Assembly: GCA_945867255.1 (NCBI GenBank)
Contig: CAMBHV010000009.1
Coordinates: 1-14,961 of the forward strand
Length of the DNA: 14,961 bases
Reading direction: 5' to 3'
DNA from: an uncultured Clostridia bacterium
GTDB lineage: Bacteria > Bacillota > Clostridia > Oscillospirales > Ruminococcaceae
The notes under the pieces were generated by a model that did not search any database, had not been told where the DNA came from, and was given only the letters and a program-made list of their open reading frames with translations. Every line of letters starts with the position of its first letter. Position 1 is the stretch's first letter. Both the position numbers and the translations under genes were made by a program. Positions 6,688 to 13,338 of the stretch are shown in pieces.

Positions 6688-9156
6688 TTGAAATTACTTG
6701 TATTGGACGGTAACAGCATCGTGAATCGGGCGTTTTACGGCATTAAGTTGCTAACGACAAAAGACGGCCGCTATACCAACGCACTTGTTGGCTTCATGAA
6801 TATCCTGTTAAAGCTGGAGGCCGATGTAAAACCGGATGAGGTCGCCGTGGCTTTCGATCTGAAAGCACCCACGTTCCGCCATAAAATGTATGACGGTTAC
6901 AAAGCACAGCGCAAGGGTATGCCGCAGGAGTTGGCGGATCAAATGCCGGTTCTGAAACAACTTTTAGCAAACCTTGGTTACCGCATGGTAACATGCGAAG
7001 GCTACGAGGCGGATGACATTCTGGGCACGTTGTCTGCCGCGTGTGAAGAACGTGATGACGAATGTGTCATTGCTACGGGGGACCGTGACAGCTTGCAGCT
7101 GGTGGGCCCACATACAAAGGTACTGCTTGCCGGCACTTCCATGGGAAAAAGCGTTACTGTGGAAATGGACGAAGCTGCCGTGGTGGAAAAATATGGCGTA
7201 ACGCCACATCAGTTAATCGATGTAAAAAGCTTAATGGGCGACACTTCAGATAATATTCCCGGTGTAGCCGGTATAGGTGAAAAAACAGCGCTTGCCTTGG
7301 TCGGGCAATTTCAAAGCCTGGAAGGCGTATATGCCAATCTTGCCAGCGAAAGCATCCGAAAAGGCGTGCGTGACAAGTTGGAGCGCGGCAGGCAGCAGGC
7401 GGAAATGAGCCGTAAACTGGCCGAGATTTGCCGCACCGCACCCGTGCCCACACAGCGTGGCGCATATCAGAAAGACGATCCGGACACCACTGCCGCCATC
7501 GATCTGCTGAACAGCCTGGAGATGTTTGCCACACTGGAAAAGCTGGCGCTGCATGCACCTGCGCAGCAGCAGGCACCTCTTGCCCGCGTGCAGCCCGTTT
7601 GCCTGCCAGCAACTCTTGGTGCCACACAAGTAGACGTGTGTGCCGTGGGCGATGTCATGCTGGTGGTGGAAGGGGATTCTGTTTACGTTTCACAAATTCG
7701 CTCGCCGGAATTCATCGCTTTAATGAAAGACCCGGCCTGTGAAAAGCGCTGCTTTGACGCCAAACCCATGCTCCGCGCCGCACTGGAAGCAGGTTGTTCC
7801 GCTCAGGCGGTCAACTTTGATGCAAAACTGGCCGCCTATCTTTTAAACCCCTCTGCCAGCGGTTATGACGTGCAGCATCTGGCAGGCCAGTATGGCATTC
7901 ACCCTTCGTTCAGCTGCGAATATGCCGAGGCCGGCGTATTGTCTGCGTTGTTCGACAAGTTGGCCGAAGTTTGCAAAGAAGAAGGGCTAACCCCGCTTTT
8001 ATCTGATATAGAACTTCCGCTGACCTGTGTGCTGGCAGACATGGAGTATCGTGGTATCCTGGTAGACAAAGCCGGTATCGAATCCTTTGGCAAAGAGCTG
8101 AGCGCTGCGCTGGATGCACAACTTGCGGCCATTTATGATGTTGTGGGATATGAATTCAATGTAAACAGCCCAAAACAGCTCGGCAAGGCCCTGTTTGAAG
8201 ACCTGGGCCTGCCCACCCGAAAAAAGACAAAAAGCGGTTATTCCACCAATGCGGAAACGCTGGAAAGCCTGCGGGAATACAGCCCGGTAATTGACCATAT
8301 TCTGCTGTACCGCACCTATCAGAAGCTCAATTCCACCTATGTGGAAGGGCTTTTGAAGGTGATTGGCCCGGACGGGCGCATTCATTCCACTTTTAACCAA
8401 ACGGAAACGCGCACCGAACTTGGCAGCCGGTTCCGCAAGTATTTCATTGCCCCGCAGGGCAGCGTGCTGCTGGATGCCGATTACAGCCAAATCGAACTGC
8501 GTGTTTTGGCACATCTCTCCGGCGACGAAGCTCTTCAACAGGCATTTTTGCACGGGGCGGATATCCACCGTGCCACAGCCGCCAAAATGTATGGCGTGCC
8601 CGATGAGATGGTAACCGGGCAGATGCGTTCCTCCGCAAAGGCTATCAATTTTGGCATCATGTATGGAAAAGGCGCCTTCAGCCTCAGCAAAGATCTCGGC
8701 ATTTCCGTAAAAGAAGCACAGGAATTTATTGACGCCTATCTGGGGGCCTATCCGAAAGTGAAAGATTTTATGGAAAAAACTATTTCCGACGGACGGGCAA
8801 ACGGCTATGTCTCCACGCTGTACGGCCGCCGCCGGCCCCTGCCGGAACTGAATGCCGCCAATTTCAATATTCGCGCACAGGGCGAGCGCATGGCCATGAA
8901 CACACCTATCCAGGGCACAGCCGCAGATGTGATCAAGCTTGCCATGGTTCGCGTGTATCGTCGTCTTGCGGCGGAAGGCCTGCGTGCCAGGCTGATTTTG
9001 CAGGTGCATGACGAGTTGATCGTAGAGTGTCCGGCGGAAGAAAAGGAAAAGGCTGCCGCCATCCTTGCCCAGGAGATGCGCAGCGCAGCTAATTTCGCCG
9101 TGCCTCTTTCTGCAGATGTAAACTGCGGGCAGACATGGTATGAGGCAAAAGGCTGA
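6688..9156 (+). CDS. polA: DNA polymerase I, with a 17-residue gap in a conserved polymerase motif
   Basis: This 822-residue family-A polymerase processes Okazaki fragments and fills repair gaps. The 5'-nuclease domain (about 1-290) is intact: D7, EADD (107-110), TGDRD (130-134), GDTSDNIPG (184-192). The middle domain (about 300-450) lacks the DxE proofreading pair and is non-catalytic, as in Bacillus enzymes. The polymerase part has motif A DADYSQIELR (596-605, D598), motif B RSSAKAINFGIMYG (647-660, with R647, K651, F655) and motif C QVHDE (772-776). Anomaly: FNQTETRT (569-576) runs directly into ELGSRFRKYFIAP (577-589). In E. coli and Bacillus enzymes 17 residues, GRxSSxxPNLQNIPVRx, lie between these points, including the equivalent of E. 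coli Arg668, which contacts the primer terminus. The reading frame is kept. The 5' nuclease should work; polymerase activity is doubtful if the gap is real. The stop overlaps the rimI start (TGATG). Confidence 0.95.
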   Translation: MKLLVLDGNSIVNRAFYGIKLLTTKDGRYTNALVGFMNILLKLEADVKPDEVAVAFDLKAPTFRHKMYDGYKAQRKGMPQELADQMPVLKQLLANLGYRMVTCEGYEADDILGTLSAACEERDDECVIATGDRDSLQLVGPHTKVLLAGTSMGKSVTVEMDEAAVVEKYGVTPHQLIDVKSLMGDTSDNIPGVAGIGEKTALALVGQFQSLEGVYANLASESIRKGVRDKLERGRQQAEMSRKLAEICRTAPVPTQRGAYQKDDPDTTAAIDLLNSLEMFATLEKLALHAPAQQQAPLARVQPVCLPATLGATQVDVCAVGDVMLVVEGDSVYVSQIRSPEFIALMKDPACEKRCFDAKPMLRAALEAGCSAQAVNFDAKLAAYLLNPSASGYDVQHLAGQYGIHPSFSCEYAEAGVLSALFDKLAEVCKEEGLTPLLSDIELPLTCVLADMEYRGILVDKAGIESFGKELSAALDAQLAAIYDVVGYEFNVNSPKQLGKALFEDLGLPTRKKTKSGYSTNAETLESLREYSPVIDHILLYRTYQKLNSTYVEGLLKVIGPDGRIHSTFNQTETRTELGSRFRKYFIAPQGSVLLDADYSQIELRVLAHLSGDEALQQAFLHGADIHRATAAKMYGVPDEMVTGQMRSSAKAINFGIMYGKGAFSLSKDLGISVKEAQEFIDAYLGAYPKVKDFMEKTISDGRANGYVSTLYGRRRPLPELNAANFNIRAQGERMAMNTPIQGTAADVIKLAMVRVYRRLAAEGLRARLILQVHDELIVECPAEEKEKAAAILAQEMRSAANFAVPLSADVNCGQTWYEAKG

Positions 9157-9599
9157 TGGATCACATATATCAAATACGCCCGCTTCGGCCTGGCGATTTT
9201 TCACAGGCCGCATCCATCGAGGCCGCTGTAACAGACGGCTGGAGCGAGGAGGCCATCCGGCAATATGCCGACATGCCCGTTTCACGCTGCTTTGTAGCGG
9301 AAGGGCCACGCGGCGTATGCGGGTTTGCTGCATTCACCTGTGTGGCAGACGAGGCCAACCTGGATGCATTAAGCGTGGATGCCTCGATGCGCCGGCACGG
9401 GGTGGCACGCAAACTTCTTTGTGCCGCATTTGACGTGTTGCGCACACAAGCGGTTACCTGCGTATTTCTGGAAGTTCGCACGCAAAACCAGCCCGCTCGC
9501 GCCCTATATGATTCGTTAGGCTTTATACAAATTGGAATAAGAAAGCGTTTTTATACAAATCCGTTAGATGATGCCATTTTGATGAAAATGAAACTTTAA
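9156..9599 (+). CDS. rimI: GNAT acetyltransferase, RimI-like (ribosomal protein S18 alanine N-acetyltransferase)
   Basis: The 147-residue protein is a single GNAT domain. The acetyl-CoA loop is RRHGVA (79-84) after LDALSVDASM, followed by LEVRTQNQPARALYDSLGF (105-123) and RKRFYTNPLDDAILMKM, which is the RimI signature. E106 and Y118 have the same spacing as the general base and acid proposed for Salmonella RimI (E103, Y115). RimI acetylates the N-terminal alanine of ribosomal protein S18; Firmicutes relatives can have broader protein targets, so the substrate is inferred. Length equals that of typical RimI (about 148). The ATG shares its A with the polA stop codon, which suggests translational coupling; no separate strong ribosome site is seen. 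The gene lies near tsaD, a frequent neighbour of rimI, although tsaB and tsaE are not in the window. Confidence 0.88.
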   Translation: MDHIYQIRPLRPGDFSQAASIEAAVTDGWSEEAIRQYADMPVSRCFVAEGPRGVCGFAAFTCVADEANLDALSVDASMRRHGVARKLLCAAFDVLRTQAVTCVFLEVRTQNQPARALYDSLGFIQIGIRKRFYTNPLDDAILMKMKL

Positions 9600-9656
9600 G
9601 CATTTGCACGCAGTGCTCTGTGCGGTGGAATACTCCCGCAAAGAAAGGTTGATGTT

Positions 9657-10121
9657 ATGGATCGCGCGCTGAAATGGATTGGTATCCTGTTTTCCATTTT
9701 TGGAAGTGTATTCATCATTCTGGGTATATGTGTTACCATTCTCACCGGGCTGATGCCCATGTTGATGTTTTGCCTGTTCGGCGTGTTGTTCTTCTGTGTG
9801 GGGGCAGGCATGCTATGGAAGCGTGCGCACAGCCGGGCACGCCGGGCACATTTGCTGGAACAAGGCCAGCGCATTGAAGCACAGATCATTTCCATCGACT
9901 GGGATACCCATGTCTCTGTAAACGGATGTTACCCGTTTGTTGTTCGCTGCCAGGCTGTGAACCCCGCCGACGGGCGCGTATATGTGTTTCGCAGTGAAGC
10001 GTTCTGGTTCGACCCTTCGCCTTTTTTGGAACATCTTGACACATTACCCGTTTATGTGGATGGTGACGATTATCGCCATTATGCTGTGGATACCGACGGT
10101 ATCGTGCCGCAGCAGGGCTGA
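9657..10121 (+). CDS. Small two-helix membrane protein with cytoplasmic C-terminal domain (DUF3592-like)
   Basis: Function unknown. The 154 residues begin with two hydrophobic helices (about 7-30 and 34-54) joined by a very short turn, followed by the basic stretch KRAHSRARRAH (55-65), which places both ends in the cytoplasm. The remaining 90 residues look beta-rich: EAQIISIDWDTHVSVNG, YPFVVRCQAV, GRVYVFRSEAF, LPVYVDGDDYRHYAVD. This pattern of membrane hairpin plus a domain with 'hxAxI..I', 'yP..v' and 'v.VyvDp....Y.vD' resembles DUF3592-type proteins; the assignment is by eye. AAAGG lies eight bases before the ATG. It sits 57 bases after rimI and 32 bases before the preferred tsaD start, so it is probably read as part of the same transcript. 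A role linked to its neighbours is not evident from sequence. Confidence 0.8.
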   Translation: MDRALKWIGILFSIFGSVFIILGICVTILTGLMPMLMFCLFGVLFFCVGAGMLWKRAHSRARRAHLLEQGQRIEAQIISIDWDTHVSVNGCYPFVVRCQAVNPADGRVYVFRSEAFWFDPSPFLEHLDTLPVYVDGDDYRHYAVDTDGIVPQQG

Positions 10122-10138
10122 TGCCCTTATCTCAACGG

Positions 10139-10143
10139 AAGGA
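10139..10143 (+). promoter_or_regulatory. Ribosome binding site that decides the tsaD start
   Basis: AAGGA ten bases before ATG 10154 supports the internal ATG over the upstream in-frame ATG at 10121, which overlaps the previous stop codon. The shorter form begins MKILGIETSCD, the canonical TsaD N-terminus. Confidence 0.7.
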
Positions 10144-10153
10144 ACCTTTATCC

Positions 10154-11179
10154 ATGAAAATTCTTGGCATTGAAACAAGTTGCGATGACACCTGCGCCGC
10201 CGTAGTGGAGGACGGGCGTCATATCCTCTCCAGCTGCATTGCCACCAGTGCGGCTGAACAAAACCTGTATGGTGGTGTGGTACCGGAAATTGCTTCACGC
10301 CGTCATATCGAACATATTTCTCAGGTAACACGCCGTGCGCTTGATGAGGCAGGGCTTTGTGCCAACCAGCTGGATGCGGTGGCTGTCACCTTTGCGCCCG
10401 GGCTGATCGGGGCGCTGCTGGTGGGTGTAAACTTTGCGAAAAGCCTTGCATTTGCTTCGCAAAAGGCGCTCGTTCCTGTACACCACCTGCGCGGGCACAT
10501 TGCAGCATTGTATCTGACACACCCTCAGTTGGAGCCGCCTTTTCTGTGCCTTGTGGCCTCGGGTGGGCACAGCCACATCGTCCAAGTGGCAAGTTATACA
10601 CAGTTTCATGTTCTGGGCCGCACAGTGGATGATGCCGCCGGTGAAGCCTTTGATAAAGTAGCCCGCACGCTGGGGCTGGGTTATCCGGGTGGCCCTGCAG
10701 TGGCAAAGGCCGCACAGGGTGGCAGCAAAACGGCATATCGACTGCCCACACCGCATGTGGACGGCCCGTATAATGTCAGCTTTTCCGGGCTGAAAACGGC
10801 GGTTCTGAATGCGGTAAATCACGCAAAACAAGCCGGTGAAGAAGTGGATATACCCGGCATGGCGGCAAGTTTTCAGTATCGCATTACCGAGATCCTTTGC
10901 GAAAAGCTGCTTGCTGCCGCACGCGATACGGGTGCAACACGCATTTGCATTGCAGGCGGCGTAGGTGCCAACAAAGTGCTGCGCAGCAAAGTGGAAGAAG
11001 GGGCTAAATCTCTGGGCGCACAGGTATTCTTGCCGGAACTTTCCCTGTGTGGTGACAATGCCGCCATGGTGGCCGCCCAGGGCTATTATGAATTTCAGGC
11101 CGGGCACATTGCGCATGCCGGCCTGAACGGGTTGCCCACCCTGGGCATTGATGACAAAAGCTTGGATAGCCCCCTTTGA
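10154..11179 (+). CDS. tsaD: tRNA N6-adenosine threonylcarbamoyltransferase TsaD
   Basis: With the start at 10154 the protein has 341 residues, the usual size (E. coli 337). TsaD transfers the threonylcarbamoyl group from threonylcarbamoyl-AMP to A37 of ANN-decoding tRNAs, working with TsaB and TsaE. Landmarks are MKILGIETSCDDT, GGVVPEIASRRH (40-51), the metal ligands H111 and H115 in PVHHLRGHIAA at the same positions as in E. coli, SGGHSHI (136-142), DDAAGEAFDKVARTLGLGYPGGP (159-181), FSGLKTA (210-216), AGGVGANKVLR (267-277) and CGDNAAM (299-305) with metal ligand D301. The usual SCDET is SCDDT, a mild variant. An upstream in-frame ATG at 10121 would add 11 residues but lacks a ribosome site. 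tsaB and tsaE must be elsewhere. The gene follows the small membrane protein and precedes a MATE transporter. Confidence 0.97.
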   Translation: MKILGIETSCDDTCAAVVEDGRHILSSCIATSAAEQNLYGGVVPEIASRRHIEHISQVTRRALDEAGLCANQLDAVAVTFAPGLIGALLVGVNFAKSLAFASQKALVPVHHLRGHIAALYLTHPQLEPPFLCLVASGGHSHIVQVASYTQFHVLGRTVDDAAGEAFDKVARTLGLGYPGGPAVAKAAQGGSKTAYRLPTPHVDGPYNVSFSGLKTAVLNAVNHAKQAGEEVDIPGMAASFQYRITEILCEKLLAAARDTGATRICIAGGVGANKVLRSKVEEGAKSLGAQVFLPELSLCGDNAAMVAAQGYYEFQAGHIAHAGLNGLPTLGIDDKSLDSPL

Positions 11180-11224
11180 CAGGCGCATACAAGCTGAGCA
11201 AAACCAGAAAAGGAGCCTGTTTAC

Positions 11225-12607
11225 ATGCATTCCGCAATGGAACATCCGGAAACCAAATTTTTTCATTACGTTCTGCCCGCCATGGCCTCCCAGCTTCTGA
11301 CGGGCTTTTTCATCATTGTAGACGGTTTCTTCATTGGCCAGAGCATCGGCGATATCGGCCTTGCCTCCATCAATTTACTTTGGCCCATTGCCGCCGTCAT
11401 CACAGCCATCGGGCTGGGCATCGGCACCGGCGGCAGTGTGGTGATGGCAACTGCGCTGGGTGCACATGACATACCGCGGGCAATGCGTGTGCGAGGCACC
11501 ACGCTGGTGTGCCTTGCTCTGGCAAGCGCAGTGCTCACCGTGGGGCTTTCACTGGGATACCCGTATGCGCTGCATGCACTGGGTGCGTCAGGGGAATTGT
11601 GGCAGCCCAGCGTGGATTACCTGCGTTTAGTTTGTCTGTTTTGCACGGCACAGGTGTTCAACAGTGGGCTGAACCCATTGTTGCGCGCAGCCGGCAACAA
11701 TATGGCCGCCATGTGCGTAATGATACAGGGCCTTGTGCTGAACATTTTTTTGGACTGGTTTCTGATTATGTACCACCCGTATGGTATGGCAGGCGCAGCA
11801 GCCGCCACTCTTATTGCGCAGGCAGCCAGCGCTGTCACTGCACTGGGCTGCATGCGTTTCAGTGGCACCCTGCGTTTGCGCATGAATCAACTTACGCTGG
11901 ATGTACCTATTGCTGCCAAGTTGTTGAAAGTGGGCATTTCCCCATTTGGGCTTTCGATGTCGCTGAATATTCTCATCATGCTGAACAACTGGCAGTGTAT
12001 CCGTTACGGCGGAGCAAGCGCTGTTGCAACTTATGCCATTCTCAGCTATGTGCTGGGCAGCGTACAACCGCTTTTGAGTGGCATCGGTGAAGGCATGCAA
12101 CCACTGGTGAGTTATTGCTGCGGTGCACACGACACCGCTGCCCGAAAAAAGATTTTGAAAAAAGGCCTGTGCCTGATGCTGGCTACTTGTGCTGTTTTAT
12201 GCCTTGCCATCGTGCTGCTTCGTCATCAGCTTCCCTTTGTGTTTGGCGCTTCGGGCGAAACAGCAAAGGGAAGCGTGCCCAGCCTGCTTTGCGCCGCCGC
12301 TGCGCTTCCCTTCTGGGGTATGGTGCGTCTGTTCTCCTCTTATTTTTACGCCGGTGGGCGCCAGCGGGAAAGCACACTGCTGATCTTCGCCGACCCATTG
12401 GCCGCAAGCCCGCTGTTTTTATACCTTTTGCCCATATGGTTTGGGGTAAATGGTATTTGGGCAGCATTTCCTGCCGCCCAGATCCTTCTTTTCTTCGTGC
12501 TATGTATCCTTATAGCGCGAGATGCTTTTTTGCAGACGGGATATTCCCCTTCTGTCCGCATGCGGGTACTTATGCGAAAAATTCGCCAATGGCCCCGGTC
12601 AAAATAA
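11225..12607 (+). CDS. MATE family efflux transporter (MepA-like)
   Basis: The 460-residue protein has about twelve hydrophobic helices in two similar halves, the size and layout of MATE antiporters. The start EHPETKFFHYVLPAMASQLL, then FFIIVDGFFIGQSIGDIGLASINL, LGIGTGGSVVMATALGAHD in the first half, and GIGEGMQPLVSYCCGAHDTAARKKILKKGL at the matching point of the second half, are typical of the MepA/DinF-like branch. It probably exports cationic compounds using an ion gradient; the substrate is unknown. AGGAG lies nine bases before the ATG at 11225; an ATG at 11237 is a less well spaced alternative. It follows tsaD by 45 bases and is likely last in the polA-rimI-tsaD transcript. Its 3' end overlaps the 3' end of the sirtuin gene on the other strand by 38 bases. 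Confidence 0.93.
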   Translation: MHSAMEHPETKFFHYVLPAMASQLLTGFFIIVDGFFIGQSIGDIGLASINLLWPIAAVITAIGLGIGTGGSVVMATALGAHDIPRAMRVRGTTLVCLALASAVLTVGLSLGYPYALHALGASGELWQPSVDYLRLVCLFCTAQVFNSGLNPLLRAAGNNMAAMCVMIQGLVLNIFLDWFLIMYHPYGMAGAAAATLIAQAASAVTALGCMRFSGTLRLRMNQLTLDVPIAAKLLKVGISPFGLSMSLNILIMLNNWQCIRYGGASAVATYAILSYVLGSVQPLLSGIGEGMQPLVSYCCGAHDTAARKKILKKGLCLMLATCAVLCLAIVLLRHQLPFVFGASGETAKGSVPSLLCAAAALPFWGMVRLFSSYFYAGGRQRESTLLIFADPLAASPLFLYLLPIWFGVNGIWAAFPAAQILLFFVLCILIARDAFLQTGYSPSVRMRVLMRKIRQWPRSK

Positions 12608-13271
12608 GACTTGCATGTTTGTCTGCCGGGGTAGGGGTCTTATTGATAACTACCAATTCACGTCCGGTATAATAGCGCAGCAACCCCGCAGCGGGATATA
12701 CATTCAGGGATGTGCCGCCCACAATCAGCAAGTCTGCTTCCGCAATGGCCCGCACGCTTTCCGTCAACACGTGTTCGTCCAGCGCTTCTTCATACAACAC
12801 CACATCCGGCTTGATGATGCCGCCGCACGCGCATCGGGGCACACCTTCACTGTGTAACACGGCATCCAGCCCATATGCCTTGCCGCATTTCATACAGTGA
12901 TTGCGGTGCACACTGCCGTGCAGTTCCAGCACATGTCGGGAACCGGCTGCCGTGTGAAGGCCGTCGATGTTCTGTGTAACAACCGCCTTCACGTGCCCAT
13001 CGTGCTCAAGGCGGGCAAGCGCCAGATGTGCGGCGTTTGGCCGTGCATTTGGATACAGCATCTTTTCACGGTAAAAGCGAAAAAACTCCTGCGTATTCTG
13101 CAAAAAAAAGTGATGTGACAGGATCTCCTCCGGCGGCCAGGGCCACTGCTGATGATACAGCCCGTCCTGCGAGCGAAAATCCGGGATACCGCTTTCACAC
13201 GAGACGCCCGCGCCCCCGAAGAATACGGCGCTGTGTGCGTTTTGCAGCAGATGTTCCAGCCTTTTTTCCAT
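12570..13271 (-). CDS. cobB: NAD-dependent protein deacylase, Sir2/CobB family
   Basis: The 233-residue protein shows all sirtuin landmarks: the NAD-binding GGAGVSCESGIPDFRS (19-34), TQNIDGLH (99-106), catalytic H118 in LELHGS, a zinc site with C126-x2-C129 and C147-x-C149 (CMKCG, CACGG), KPDVVLYEEAL (154-164), GGTSLNVYPAA (185-195) and VVINKTPTP. It removes acyl groups from lysines, using NAD+ and yielding nicotinamide and O-acyl-ADP-ribose, in the cytoplasm. The sequence looks like the class-U or general bacterial type; the acyl preference cannot be read with certainty. Length is normal for the family. The ATG at 13271 has only a moderate ribosome site (AAGG, about ten bases upstream). It diverges from nnrD across 67 bases and converges on the MATE gene. 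The symbol follows common usage; B. subtilis calls its version srtN. Confidence 0.95.
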   Translation of the reverse strand: MEKRLEHLLQNAHSAVFFGGAGVSCESGIPDFRSQDGLYHQQWPWPPEEILSHHFFLQNTQEFFRFYREKMLYPNARPNAAHLALARLEHDGHVKAVVTQNIDGLHTAAGSRHVLELHGSVHRNHCMKCGKAYGLDAVLHSEGVPRCACGGIIKPDVVLYEEALDEHVLTESVRAIAEADLLIVGGTSLNVYPAAGLLRYYTGRELVVINKTPTPADKHASLILTGAIGEFFA

Positions 13272-13306
13272 AACTTACCCGCCTTTCCATCCGTATATTT
13301 TTCTCC

Positions 13307-13315
13307 AGTATATCA
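13307..13315 (-). promoter_or_regulatory. Candidate extended -10 promoter for the sirtuin gene
   Basis: On the minus strand TGATATACT fits TG-N-TATACT, about 36 bases before the sirtuin start, giving a short leader. The same bases read on the plus strand give TATATC, a weak -10 for nnrD, so the 67-base gap may hold overlapping divergent promoters. No good -35 box is visible. Confidence 0.35.
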
Positions 13316-13338
13316 CATATGTAAAGGAGCATGCCAGA

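Noticed and set aside
7999..9333. 444-codon open frame on the minus strand opposite polA
   Set aside because: It lies fully antisense to well-supported polA and rimI, shows no recognisable domain and is rich in Cys, His and Arg as expected from reverse-read codons.
10121..10153. Longer TsaD starting at ATG 10121
   Set aside because: It would overlap the previous stop codon and add 11 residues not found at TsaD N-termini. The ATG at 10154 has its own ribosome site and gives the canonical start.
10295..11266. 323-codon minus-strand frame opposite tsaD
   Set aside because: It is antisense to a clear TsaD gene with every family motif, and the frame has no family-like sequence.
12505..12569. Terminator for the sirtuin gene inside the MATE 3' end
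   Set aside because: An imperfect stem (CAGA-GGG/CCC-TCTG type) exists, but on the sirtuin strand it is followed by A residues, not T.
13284..13314. Sigma-A promoter for nnrD (TTTCCA ... TATATC)
   Set aside because: The spacing is 19 bases and both hexamers are weak; it was not called as a separate feature.
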